Assembly: GCF_036711975.1 (NCBI RefSeq)
Contig: NC_091967.1
Span: 4,960,001-5,024,000 of the forward strand
Reading direction: 5' to 3'
Source: Onthophagus taurus
Taxonomy: Eukaryota > Arthropoda > Insecta > Coleoptera > Scarabaeidae
DNA: 64,000 bases
Below the pieces are notes generated by a model. The model saw only the letters and a program-made list of their open reading frames with translations. It searched no databases and had not been told where the DNA came from. Made by a program: the position numbers and the translations under genes. Shown in pieces: positions 10,354 through 20,583 of this stretch. Position 1 is the first letter of the stretch. Each line of letters starts with the position of its first letter.

Positions 10354-10950
10354 TTAATCATTATTATTTGGATTATAATTTTCTGGGACAATTTTAGCAA
10401 CTTTACGCGATTGTTTAATTAACGTTTTAGGGCATTGCATCTCAGTCCAAGAAATTGGAACCATGGAATGTCCAGCTTCCGAATGAGCAATAACAACACC
10501 TAATTCATTCTCCGCTGTTGATAATTGATAAGTATGACTTTCGGTGATCGGTAAAACCCGTGCTAAAATAATATCGCCCGGTCGAAAACATTTATACATC
10601 TCAATCCGATCCTTTTCGGTTGCTCTAACGTCCTCTTTTCGCAAAATACCGCGATACGGCCGATTTAAAACCACCTCACCGATACACTTTATTAAACATT
10701 TACAAAACTGTTGTGTTACAATGTTTATTTGGGCCGTTACGACGTCTCCTTGAGTAGGAATTAATGTTTGTTCTCCAATACTGTGTACTTCTACGATATT
10801 TACCCCGTTTTTTGTGATTATTTTTACTACTCCGGTTAAATTCGAATATATGTAACCGTGTCTTTCGTACGTACCGTTACCGTTCACGTGGGTTTTATCT
10901 AATAGGCATAATCGGTGTCCTGGGATACATATTAGCGGCTTTTCGTCCAT
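10354..10950 (-). CDS. Csl4: Exosome complex component CSL4 (EXOSC1)
   Basis: One of the three S1/KH cap subunits of the RNA exosome, which degrades and trims RNA in nucleus and cytoplasm. 198 residues from the ATG at 10950; the frame upstream begins with a GTG and is not used. The N-terminal lobe has ICIPGHRLC and the GTYERHGYIYSNL block. The S1-like core follows, then the highly conserved RGILRKEDVRATEKDRIEMY and TTAENELGVV-type segments (here STAENELGVVIAHSEAG) and the zinc-ribbon region with MVPISWTEMQCP. Only one of the classical ribbon Cys is evident, as in other metazoan forms. Single exon. TTTATT at 10274 supplies a polyadenylation signal on the minus strand. Divergent with UBE2J1, 526 bp away. 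Confidence 0.95.
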   Translation of the reverse strand: MDEKPLICIPGHRLCLLDKTHVNGNGTYERHGYIYSNLTGVVKIITKNGVNIVEVHSIGEQTLIPTQGDVVTAQINIVTQQFCKCLIKCIGEVVLNRPYRGILRKEDVRATEKDRIEMYKCFRPGDIILARVLPITESHTYQLSTAENELGVVIAHSEAGHSMVPISWTEMQCPKTLIKQSRKVAKIVPENYNPNNND

Positions 10951-11476
10951 TATTATTGAAAATTTAAAATAATCACGTTTCACATAACCTCAAATCATCT
11001 TTTAACAGTTTGAAACGTCAAATGTCAATCAATGATTTTACAATGTTGTGTTAGATGGTGCTTTAAAAATGGTAGTGTGGATTGTTTTGATTGGTTGAGT
11101 AAATAGTGCATCTTTTTCTAATAGACTTTTTCTTACATCTATATTACATAATTAAAATAAATTTATTTATTGATAATAAAATAAAACCTATTTTTGGTGA
11201 TTTTGTGTAATTACCATGCATATAATGATTTTTTTTCGAAAAATTTAAAAGAATTAATTTAGTGTTTACAAAAACTTTTTTAACCTTGAAATGTCAAAAT
11301 TTACAACAATTAACTGTCAAGTGCGTGTCTTGTTTGTTTATTGTAAAGTACTTCACTTTGGGTAGTTATATTCATTGCGAACGACACGTCAGTTGAATAA
11401 TAAAAAGAAACGATTTTCGTTCCTTTTGTAATCCAAAATTCAAGTTTTCTTCGTAAATATTAACAGGAAAAGTATT
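10951..11476. promoter_or_regulatory. Shared intergenic region of the divergent CSL4/UBE2J1 pair
   Basis: The only sequence between the two start codons. No TATA box sits at a convincing place. TCAGTT at 11389-11394 could be an initiator for the plus-strand gene. The motif 'TTTGACGTTTC' near 11010 is one of several TGTCAAA-type repeats. Confidence 0.35.
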
Positions 11477-12490
11477 ATGGATTCATTACAAACCAAATAT
11501 AACTTAAAAAGTCCGGGTAAGTAAACTTAGCAATTACTGCATTAATTTTTATCATTAACATATTTCAAAATAACTTATTTCAACAATAATTTAGGTGTTA
11601 AACGCCTTATGCGAGAGGCAATGGAATTAGCTGAAGCAACAGAAGAATACCACGCTTGTCCATTAGAAGACAACCTTTTTGAATGGCATTTTACAGTCAG
11701 GGGACCACCGAGTACTGAATTCGATGGTGGTTTATACCACGGAAGAATTTTATTACCCACCCAATACCCAATGCAACCACCAAATATAATTTTATTAACA
11801 GTAATCTTAAAATATAATCTCAACAATAAATTAATTCAATTTAATTTGTAGCCAAATGGTCGATTTGAAACTAACAAGAAAATTTGTTTGTCAATATCTG
11901 GTTATCACCCAGAAAGTTGGCAACCATCCTGGTCTATACGTACAGCTTTATTAGCTTTAATTGCATTTATGCCAACTCCAGCAGCTGGTACTGTAGGTTC
12001 CTTAGATTACACTGCTGAAGAACGTAAGGTGTTGGCAAAAAAATCGCAAAATTGGGAATGCCATATTTGTGGGCGTATACAAGATAAACTTGTAACTGGT
12101 AAATCTGTAGGGAGAACATTGTTATCCACAGAAGAATCGACCTTACTTAAACAAATCGCGTTAAAAGGTGAAGAGGAAAGTAATCGACCAGTAAAGACAG
12201 AAAAGGATAATAATGATTTAGAATTACAAAATGGTGTTGATGGACTTAGACAAAGAGGAAGTGGTACATTAAACCAACCTGGTTCTCTTGAAGTCGTTCA
12301 AGAAAGTTTACCAGATGTTTTGCTTCAAGCTTCCATTCAAAGATCTAATAGGTAAATTAGATTTAAATTTTTTATATTAATTAATTATTAACTCAATTTT
12401 TTTTGCAGAGATAGAATGTGGTCTGCTGTTGTATGGGCAATTATTTCAACAATTACCTTATTAATTATTCGAAGATTTTTCTTTTTGTAA
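11477..12490 (+). CDS. UBE2J1: Ubiquitin-conjugating enzyme E2 J1 (UBC6 family)
   Basis: ER membrane E2 that charges ubiquitin for ER-associated degradation. Exons 11477-11516, 11595-11800, 11852-12351, 12409-12490 give 275 residues; all introns are GT-AG and phases agree. Exon 1 codes MDSLQTKYNLKSPG. The UBC fold covers about 8-165, with HFTVRGPPSTEFDGG and, around the active site, NKKICLSISGYHPESW with Cys94. The UBC6-type HPESWQPSW signature replaces the HPN of ordinary E2s. A Cys pair (WECHIC) and a charged linker follow. The last exon codes a tail anchor (about 253-270, ending RRFFFL), placing the enzyme on the ER with its domain in the cytosol. AATAAA lies near 12526. Confidence 0.96.
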
Positions 12491-12499
12491 TACATACAT

Positions 12500-13800
12500 C
12501 AGTTTTTTTTGTTACTGTACATATTAAATAAATATAGTAAGCATTGTTTATTGTAGTAGAATATTTCTAATTATTAATAATTGTTTGTAGTTGTTTTCTA
12601 TATGTGTATTATTAAAATACAAATAAACTATAATAAAGCAATAAATTTTTTTTAATAGGTTACATCAGTTTTGTGTTAACATGTAGATTTCTTATGCAAT
12701 GGTATTTATTATTTTTGATTAATTGTTTGGCAATAGTGCTTTCAATACCCTACCAAAATCTTAATACCAATTTTTGGTATTCCTATTATTTTAAAATCAT
12801 GATACAAGTCCAAATTGAAACAATAAAAAAATAGTGGTAAATAAACATTTATTTCTAATATAATAAGAATATGTAACATATATGTTATAATAAATAACAA
12901 TGGAACAAAAAATAAAATAAATCTATGCAGATTTAAAATTAATTAAAGGTTGTAAAGAATTTCAATTTGGTCTCTATTCAATATCTTTCCCCGATTTAAT
13001 CACTCTCGTCTGTTTTAATAATATAAATATAACACATTCCAATTAAACCTCAGTATTCTTTCTAAAGTCTATGAGTCCGACCCGTCGTGATAAGCATGAT
13101 GCCCAGTTCCTTTTTACTTGTCTCACCCGTCCTAGTGGCGTCTCACTACCCACATACACACCCCAGTAAACAAATTTGCGTTTCAGAAACATTTCTGATA
13201 CATATTATTGAAACATGAAATGTTTCTTGTTAACTAAAATAAAATTCTTATTTGTAAACAAATTAAACATAAACATTCTAATAATTTATGTAGGTCATTT
13301 AAATATAAAGTTAAATTTAAGCCATATTAGTGGTATTTTTGATTTTTTTATCTCTGTTTATGTTTGAATAACCTAAAGAAATTTTTCTTCTCAAACGAGA
13401 TTGTTTCAATTAAAACACATATATTTGTGATGTTTCCGCAGAGATCCCCAGCTTCTTCAGACTACAAGTAAAGAACACCTATTTAACATTTTTTTTATCT
13501 TACAATTAGTTATAAGAGTAGGTTATAGGATATAGGTTATCTTAGTTGTAAAATTCTTTTTATAAAGAAAAACCACAAAAGATGTACTACACTTTTTTCT
13601 TGATAAAAAGAATATTACAACATGTGGTCTCACTTATAGCAATAAGATTTTTAAAAAATAAATAGGTATTCTTACTTGTAGAATAATTTAATATAATAAT
13701 TTAATTTGAGATGAGAATTTTTTTATGATTGTTCAAGATTAAGAAATTTTACTAAAATTTGAATAACTTACATAAAAGTACAAAACAACATATACATACA
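12500..13800. other. Gene-free stretch
   Basis: AT-rich. The segment 12730-12785 ('AAAATCTTAATACC') resembles 23815-23850, so a small repeat family is present. No coding frame or RNA gene was recognised. A more GC-balanced patch at 13060-13170 is unlike its surroundings but has no identifiable function. Confidence 0.35.
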
Positions 13801-13920
13801 TACAGGTGGTCCATTTAACGTGAGACAAAATCTAAATAATTTTTTTATTCAAATAGTTTTTAATATTGTTTATTTATAAAAAAATGATTAAACTATACTA
13901 TTAATCAACAAGTATAAAAT

Positions 13921-14070
13921 TTATAATAAATGTTCAAATATCTCCCCACCCACTTCAATATATTTATTAACCCTTCTACGAAAACTTTCTTTACATCTTA
14001 AAAGGTTTTCTTGGATACTATTTCTGCATGCATTTCTTATCCGCTTTTTCATGTTTTCTGGCGTAGTCAC
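13921..14070 (-). pseudogene. IS630/Tc1-mariner transposase, C-terminal fragment
   Basis: The minus strand reads TPENMKKRIRNACRNSIQ, then VNKYIEVGGEIFEHLL and stop. This is the usual C-terminus of insect IS630-type transposases whose N-terminus is a DUF4817-like helix-turn-helix. The catalytic domain is missing. The outer end may be 'AGGTGGTCCATTTAACGTG' at about 13805. The tandem array at 14071 replaces the rest of the gene. Confidence 0.6.
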
Positions 14071-14560
14071 GATCGGGAATGTTACGTAAGGTTAGTTCTG
14101 TTTACAAACATTAATTATAGCGTGAAGTTTTCTTTAGTAATTAGTAATGCCAATCATAGCGTGAAGTTTTCTTTTGAAATGCCAATTAAACCGTGAAGGA
14201 ATGTTACTTAAGGTTAGTTCTGTTTACAAACATTAATTATAGCGTGAAGTTTTCTTTTGAAATGCCAATTAAACCGTGAAGGAATGTTAGGTAAGGTTAG
14301 TTCTGTTTACAAACATTAATTATAGCGTGAAGTTTTCTTTTGAAATGCCAATTAAACCGTGAAGGAATGTTAGGTAAGGTTAGTTCTGTTTACAAACATT
14401 AATTATAGCGTGAAGTTTTCTTTAGTGATTAGTAATGCCAATCATAGCGTGAATTTTTCTTTTGAAATGCCAATTAAACCGTGAAGGAATGTTACGTAAG
14501 GTTAGTTTTGTTTACAAACATTAATTATAGCGTGAAGTTTTCTTTAGTAATTAGTAAAGT
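14071..14560 (+). repeat. Second array of the 1904-2430 tandem repeat
   Basis: Four to five units of 'AAGGTTAGTTCTGTTTACAA' with 'GCGTGAAGTTTTCTTTTG' and 'CCAATTAAACCGTGAAGG'. Units are either about 70 bp or a longer about 130-bp form that carries one extra 'TTTAGTAATTAGTAATGCC' module. Same family as 1904-2430 but with array-specific changes, such as TTCTG for TTTTG. Confidence 0.7.
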
Positions 14561-14569
14561 CGATTATCG

Positions 14570-15250
14570 ATACACCAAACTTATTTATAACATCTACAAG
14601 AATGCTAATACTATGACGGTAAAATTGCATGAAAATACTGACTGAATACCCATTGGGCGTGAGGTAAGACAAGGCGATACAATATTGAACCCAAATTGTT
14701 CATTACAGTCCTGGAGAGTGCATTTAAACAACTAGATTGGACCCAAAAAGGCGTAAACATTAATGGTAAATACTTAAGTAATTTGCGCTACGCGGATGAT
14801 ATAGTTCTTATTTTGGATAGCCTTGGAGAGATAAAACCCATGCTGAACGACTTACAGGAGATGTGTGCAAGAGTCGGGTTAAATATCAACGTGGAGAAAT
14901 CAAAATTTATGACAAATCTTGTTCCCAACACAACATCAACATTGGGGATAATGAGATTGAGAGGTTTGACAGCTATGTATATCTTGGCCATGATTCGCGT
15001 ATCGAGAGATAATCAAACAAGCAAACTAAGCAGAAGAATCACACTCGCATAAGCAGCCTACGGGAAACTTAGAGACATCTTCAAGAGCGTACTTCCGGTT
15101 ATGACATACGGCTCCAAAGCTTGAACATTAACGGTGGCCACTGCCAGGAGGCTCAAAGTAACGCAAACAAAGATGGAGAGGTCGATGCTGGGTGTAACCC
15201 AGAGGGACCACATACGAAATGAAGACCACGAAGAAGAACTGGCGTAAATA
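14570..15250 (+). mobile_element. RTE-clade LINE, reverse transcriptase fragment (broken)
   Basis: In pieces, the plus strand shows LESAFKQLDW, the polymerase core LRYADDIVLI (about 14786-14815), the thumb segment LNINVEKSKFM, and, after in-frame stops, KVTQTKMERSMLGVT and RDHIRNED. These are characteristic of RTE/BovB reverse transcriptases. At least two stops and a frameshift break it. The 5' part with the endonuclease and the 3' tail are missing. Confidence 0.75.
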
Positions 15251-15341
15251 AATAAACATTGTGACAAAACTCAAGTGGAACTGAGTATTACTCTGGGTCG
15301 GGGTAAATACCCATTTTATAAATACCTACCCGCCGGGTATA

Positions 15342-16372
15342 CAGTGTGTCCCCGGATAGGTGAAACGACTCTTATAAAAGATAAAATTTTTTCGATATTA
15401 ATTGTCATCTTTTGGGGTTTAGCCCTGCTTGATTAACGACTAATTTTGAACATATTATCAATTATTAAAAAACAAGTGAGCCTTGACAGTGAAAGAAAAA
15501 CTCTTTTTGTGGCAGGTAAAGTACCTTTTCTGTTTACAGTACGTGAAAGTGTTACTAAGAAGTTTTGTTCAGAATGAAAAACTATGGGCATATGCAAATT
15601 TTCGGATTGATCGGCCTACTTTGAAAAAATCCATATCAAACAATTTTATTTCTAACAAAGACTGCCATGGAAAAACAAAATTGCTTTCCTGTCACTGCTA
15701 ATCTCTCAAACTGTAATTTAGTAAACTTAAAGTGTTTTTTAAACAGAATGTTAACATTACAAGAAAAAGTTTACGCGATTCAGTGTTATGGAACCAGGAA
15801 AAAACCGATTATTGCTTTATTTTGTGAAAAATTTTCAAATACTGCAATTAAAAGAAGTACTTGTTGGCGTTTAATCAAAAGATTTCTTACAGCAGTAAGT
15901 ATTCACTCTAAGAAAAAAAAATTATGATGAAACTGATTAACTATGATCAACTGTTTTCCTTTGTGGGCGAACACACACTTAATTTCTTGTGAACATTTTC
16001 AGAACGGTTAGTTTATTTCTCCCTAATAATCTGAATCTCAAAACAAAAAGTCTTAATAAGGTACTATTGACGAAAATAATAAACAATAGGTTTTATCAAA
16101 GGTGGCTGATGAAAATTTGCATATGGCCATAACTTTTCATTCTGAATAAAACTTCTTAGTAACATTTTACCATACTGTAAACAGAAAAGGTACTTTACCT
16201 GACACACAAGAAGTTTTAGCTTCAGTATCAACACTCACTTGTTTTTTAAAATTTGAAAATATGTTCAAAATTTGTCTTTAATCAAGCAGGCCTGAACCCC
16301 AAAAGATGACAGTTAATATCGAAAAAAATTTACATTTTATAAGAGTCGTTTCACCTATCCGGGGACACACTG
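15342..16372. mobile_element. 1,031-bp long-TIR DNA transposon with TA target duplication
   Basis: Begins CAGTGTGTCCCCGGATAGGT and ends with the complement. The inverted ends extend about 280 bp with some divergence. TA flanks both sides (15340-15341, 16373-16374). Between the arms is the frame 15667-15927 in which LTLQEKVYAIQCYGT and STCWRLIKRF look like the DUF4817 helix-turn-helix of IS630-type transposases. No catalytic domain remains, so this is a non-autonomous deletion derivative. It sits within a copy of the dispersed repeat seen intact at 150-200. Confidence 0.75.
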
Positions 16373-16394
16373 TATACCCAGCGCCCATCACTGT

Positions 16395-16750
16395 AAGAAA
16401 CACAGAGCAGCGGTAGTTTCGTCATTCAGGGAAGATCGAAATTTGATCGACCACAGAAAAAGACCTTTCTGATTCCACGCTTGTTGGTACAATTGATCCA
16501 TCGTTTTCAAATCTGTTCCATTGGTACCAGTTTTTTCAAAAATCGTCATTTCTTCTCTTATTTTTTATTCGTAGGTACAGTTGTTATTGGTGTTAGTGCT
16601 TCATCTAAAGCTGCCTGCAATCGTCTTTGCAAAATATCTCACATGGACATCGCGAACTGAACGAATCCTAACTTATTATAGTTTCATTATGAGATGTTGT
16701 TTTTGAGGAAGCCTCTTTTCAGTTAAATTTGAACATATACCATCGTCAAA
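16395..16750 (-). pseudogene. hAT transposase, C-terminal fragment
   Basis: The minus strand contains RRLQAALDEALTPITT, then SVESERSFSVVDQ and, in another frame, KFRSSLNDETTAAL. This is the hATC dimerisation region (usual form TSxxSERxFS...RSSL). It is short and frameshifted, with no identifiable ends. Confidence 0.6.
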
Positions 16751-16944
16751 CTCTTGTAATATCTTTTAAAATTGCAGTTTTAGACAAGCGTTGAGAAAAT
16801 ATATCTTTGTCAACTTGCGTTCCCTTTTGAAGTATCTGTGACATATCTGTTCGATGGTATAAAATACGTACCTTTAGTTGCCTTATTAATTTTTAGAATC
16901 TCTGCTCATAAATCGTCCGGGATCCCGGCATTTTGAATCACGGA

Positions 16945-17170
16945 ATCATAGTTCTAGTGACAGTGCAAGTGTAAAACTAGAACTAACACTATACCTAGAA
17001 CTAGAATCATTTGGGTTTAGCCGCACGTCTCTAAAGACGGCTAGAGTACAGTGCTAGAGTAAAACTAGAACTAACACTAGAGACGCACGTCGAAACTTTC
17101 TAGTTCGTCTCTTAAGACGGCTAAACCCGAATGTTTCTAGTTCTAGATGTAATGTTAGTTCTAGAGCTAG
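16945..17170. repeat. CTAG-rich hairpin MITEs, copies in tandem
   Basis: At least two family members are joined: 'AACACTATACCTAGAACTAG' with 'GGGTTTAGCCGCACGTC', then 'CTAGAACTAACACTAGAG' and 'TTCTAGTTCTAGATGTAATG'. They abut the 3' tail of the LINE at 17173. Confidence 0.6.
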
Positions 17171-17172
17171 TG

Positions 17173-20170
17173 TTAATAATAATAATAAGTAATTCTTGCT
17201 AACCAATACGGCACATTCCAGAATATAAATTTCATACAAGGTAGGTATTTTATATAGTCTTTTAAGTAACTTCTACAGCTATCAGTATTTTTTAGACCAA
17301 AGATTGCTCTTACATACTTCTTCTGTAGTATGAAGATTCTATCTATACCAATACCACGGCCTCAAAAAACAACTTTAGCAAGGAATGAACATATGCATAA
17401 TAGGCATTTAATGCTGCTTCAATACCAGCTGATCTGGAAATACTCCGAATAGTATATGAGAAATGACTGATCTTGCCACCTAGGGAATTAATATAATTGG
17501 TCTAAGACAGTCCAGGATCCATTTTCCAACCCACAAACGAAATCTCTTCAACACTGAAGCCTTGATTTGGTCAGAGCATAAGTGATAGTTAACAATTTTC
17601 GTTTTTTTTTGTACTTAATTTTATGTTGTTCGCTTCAAACCAATCCGCAAGTTTATTCAGATCCATAGTAACTGATTTTCGGATTTCATAATCAGTGCTA
17701 CACCTCGCCACGGTCGTTGTGTCATCCGCAAACATTATCGTAATGTTGTACGTGGTAAGTCATTCCATATAGGAGGAACAATAGAGGACCCAATATGGAA
17801 CCCTGAGGTACTCCCAGCTTGACTTCCCTCCAAGCTGCTCTTATTTCTGTTCCCTGTTAGCAACTACACATTGTAACCTCTCTGATAGATAAGATTTCAT
17901 TCATGAGAAGTTAACACCTCTAAAGCCAAGTCTCTCCAACTTGGTCAAAAGGATTGAATATTGTTGTTTATACAAACACATTAACAAAAAATAAAATCTT
18001 CGAGTACTCGTTCATTTTAATGTGAAGGTTGCGCTTGAGTTTGTTCAATCAATTTCTCCCATCGTGAATCCGTTTTTGCAATTTTAAGTATTAAATCGTT
18101 TTCCAAATTTAAGCGATTTCTTAGTTTACTTTTTATTTTTGCCATTGATGAAAATGACAACTCGCACAAGTACGAGGTAGAAAATGGAATCAAACACTTC
18201 AAAGCCTCGGTTGTTAATTCCGGGTATTGTTTTTCTTTTTAACCAAAAGGTATCCAAATTTTCAGACTTGAATTTCAAGTGTAACATCCCATCGGCAGAT
18301 AATTCCAGCAGATTCTCTTTGAGCTTAGTTGCTAAATTTGCTTCATTTATAGCTGCATTTAAAAACGGATTTAAGATGCATCTTTGCCCAGTGTTAATCG
18401 ATATCTCTTGCACTGAGAAGTAATGACACAACTCTTTCTTCAAATTATCTAACACCATTTTCATACCAGATATATATGAGTTAATGTTTATCTCGCTTCC
18501 GACTTCTTCAATGAAAGACTGTGTCGACGAAAATGAATCAAAGTTGTTTTGATTTATAGATGATGACCACAATTCAATTTTTTTATAAAGCTATGGAGTT
18601 TGTCTTTTGCTGTAATGACATTTTCATCCCGCCCTTGAAGACTTTTATTCAAGTTGTTTAAATGCTCAAATAAGTCGGAAAGAAAAGCCAATTTCAAAAG
18701 GAATTCAGGGTCAGAAATGAATTCAGAGTAATGTGACTTGGCTTGTTGTAAATATACTAATAGTTCAGCGCGAAGTTCCATAACTCTGGTCAGTACTTTG
18801 CCTTTTGATAACTACCTAAACTCTGTGTGGTAAAGCAAATTGCGGTGTAGTGCCCCCATATCTTCACAAATGATTCGAAACAATCGAGTCTGCAACGCTT
18901 TTCCTTTGATAGAATTTACAATGTTAATAATAATATTTAGAACTTGACTGTATTCTTGTGGCAAGGTTTTGGCTGCAAGAGCTTGGCGATGGAGAAAGCA
19001 GTGCATCCAACAAGCGTTTGGCATTTGTTCTTTCAGTCTAGCAATAAATCCACTCTTCGCACCAGTCATGGCTTTTGCTCTGTCACTACAAATAGCAATG
19101 CATTGTTGTGCCCAATCGATATTCATATCTGGCCTAGCTTCAACGAACATGTCATGCAAGAACTGACCTGTAGCATTTTTGGGAAGTGCCTTGCAAAATA
19201 GTATTTCTTCCATCAATATTTCATTGGATTCAAAACGCACAAAGCTACTCACTGCGCACAACCCGCAATATCAGTTGATTCATCAAATTGTAAGGACACA
19301 AAAGAACTTTTCTTTATTTTTTCTATGACTTGATCACGAACGTCAGTCGCCATATTGCTTATCCTGCGTTGAATAGTATTGTCAGAGAGAGGTATACTTT
19401 TGAGCTTTTCGACCTCTTGTTTGCCAAACATAATTTCTGCTATATCTAAAGCCGCTGGCAAAATCAAATTTTCGGCAATACTGTGAGGTTTTCCTGCTTT
19501 AGCCACACGAAAAGCTACTCGATAACTAGCGAGTAACTTTCTCATTTAGGTTGGACATTTGTCCTATAGCAGTTTTTTGATGTTCAAGACCTTTTAGTTT
19601 TCGCTCAAAAAATTCCACGGGTTTATTTTTTCATTAGGATGTTTTGTGTTTAGGTGGCGTACCAACTTCGATGGTTTCATGCTTTCTCTTGACAAAATTT
19701 CAAAGCAAATTACACACTGCGGTTTATTCTCAATCACAGTAAACCCAAATTTCAAATAATTGTCGTCATAAATAACGACAACTATTGTCGTAAATTTTTG
19801 TATGGATTAAATATTTTTAACATACATGAAAAAAAGGGGGGGGGTCGCGAAATATTTTTTGTTACTAGGGGGGTCGTGTCATGAAAAAGGTTGAAAAACA
19901 CTAACGTATACTATCAAAGGCTTTTGTAAGATCTATGAACAATGTTGTTGTGGTCTGTTTTTCATTTAATCCCAAGGTAATATTTTCCAACAGTTGAAAC
20001 ATCGCAAGTTCGGATCTTGTCTTCTAATAAATTTTTGCAAGATTCGATATGACTGTTATTGGACGATAGTTATCATAGCAGGACTTGCCTCCTTTTTTAT
20101 AGATTGGGATTATTACTATCTTTTTCAACTCAGCTGTAGTTTTAATTCTTATTAGCGATACATTGTTGTA
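17173..20170 (-). mobile_element. Jockey-superclade LINE, interrupted by a hAT element
   Basis: The minus strand codes reverse transcriptase in order. On the 5' side (19905-20170) are ELKKIVIIPIYKKGGKSC and YDNYRPITVIS, then DLTKAFDSI. On the 3' side (17173-17960) are ILLTKLERLGFRG, a TMFADDTTT-type core (FADDTT near 17725) and WGRGIGIDRIFILQKK with YLKDYIKYLP. A (TAA)n tail is at 17173-17186. Several stops and frameshifts break it. The middle is occupied by an inserted hAT element, and the two halves join sensibly at FDSI / YSILLT. Confidence 0.75.
17965..19904 (-). mobile_element. hAT transposon, ZBED5/SCAND3-like transposase (broken)
   Basis: In order on the minus strand: a BED-finger remnant (CVICFEILSRESMKPSKL, RHLNTKHP) near 19650-19740; MRKLLASYRVAFRVAKAGKP and VSLQFDESTDIAGCAQ (19250-19545); ARPDMNIDWAQQCIAICSD and MPNACWMHCFLHRQALA (18812-19261); then the hATC end with CELSFSSMAKIKSKLRNR and a stop at 18017. 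Four frame changes break about 500 codons. The right end reads TAGTGTTTTTCAACC in complement, near the CAGTGTTTTTCAACC typical of this subfamily. The left end is too worn to define exactly. Confidence 0.8.
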
Positions 20171-20242
20171 TATTTTTATTAAACTAAAACTAACACTAGA
20201 CCTAAAACTAGAAATATTCGAGTTTAGCTGCGCGTCTGAAGA
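20160..20242. repeat. CTAG-rich hairpin MITE, copy (partial)
   Basis: 'TTGTTGTATATTTTTATT' then 'CTAACACTAGACCTAAAACT' and 'CGAGTTTAGCTGCGCGTC'. The leading phrase recurs with other copies at about 1857 and 9843, so it belongs to the element. Confidence 0.5.
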
Positions 20243-20244
20243 AT

Positions 20245-20583
20245 TTCCGGAATAGTTTCATAATTAGCAAATATACTTACCTGTTTTGGGTCAACAAAAT
20301 TTAATAAAAAATTCTTTTATTTTCATTTTTAATTTAATATAAAAAGAATCACAATGCAAATAAAAAAAGTGCCTACCGCATATTAACGGAAAACTAAAGT
20401 AAAACCTATAAAAAAAAATAAAAACTCATTCATAACAAACATTTAACGATTAAAAGAATACTTATAGCCTTACTCAAATTGGTAACACAAACACAAAAGA
20501 ATATTTTGTTTTAACAATTTGTTTTAATACAACTTAAAACTAAATTAAAGATTCTTATTAAAGTATTTAATATTGAAACCAAT
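20245..20583. other. 3' flank of the tejas/TDRD5-like gene
   Basis: AT-rich non-coding sequence that probably includes the 3' UTR of the minus-strand gene ending at 20584. No other feature was recognised. Confidence 0.4.

Noticed and set aside
13060-13170. Possible hammerhead ribozyme or tRNA-derived SINE
   Set aside because: A TGAGTCCGA-like string is present, but the matching GAAA segment and stems are not, and no A/B box pair was found.
18944-19201. Plus-strand frames within the hAT element
   Set aside because: They are shadows of the minus-strand transposase and have no independent support.
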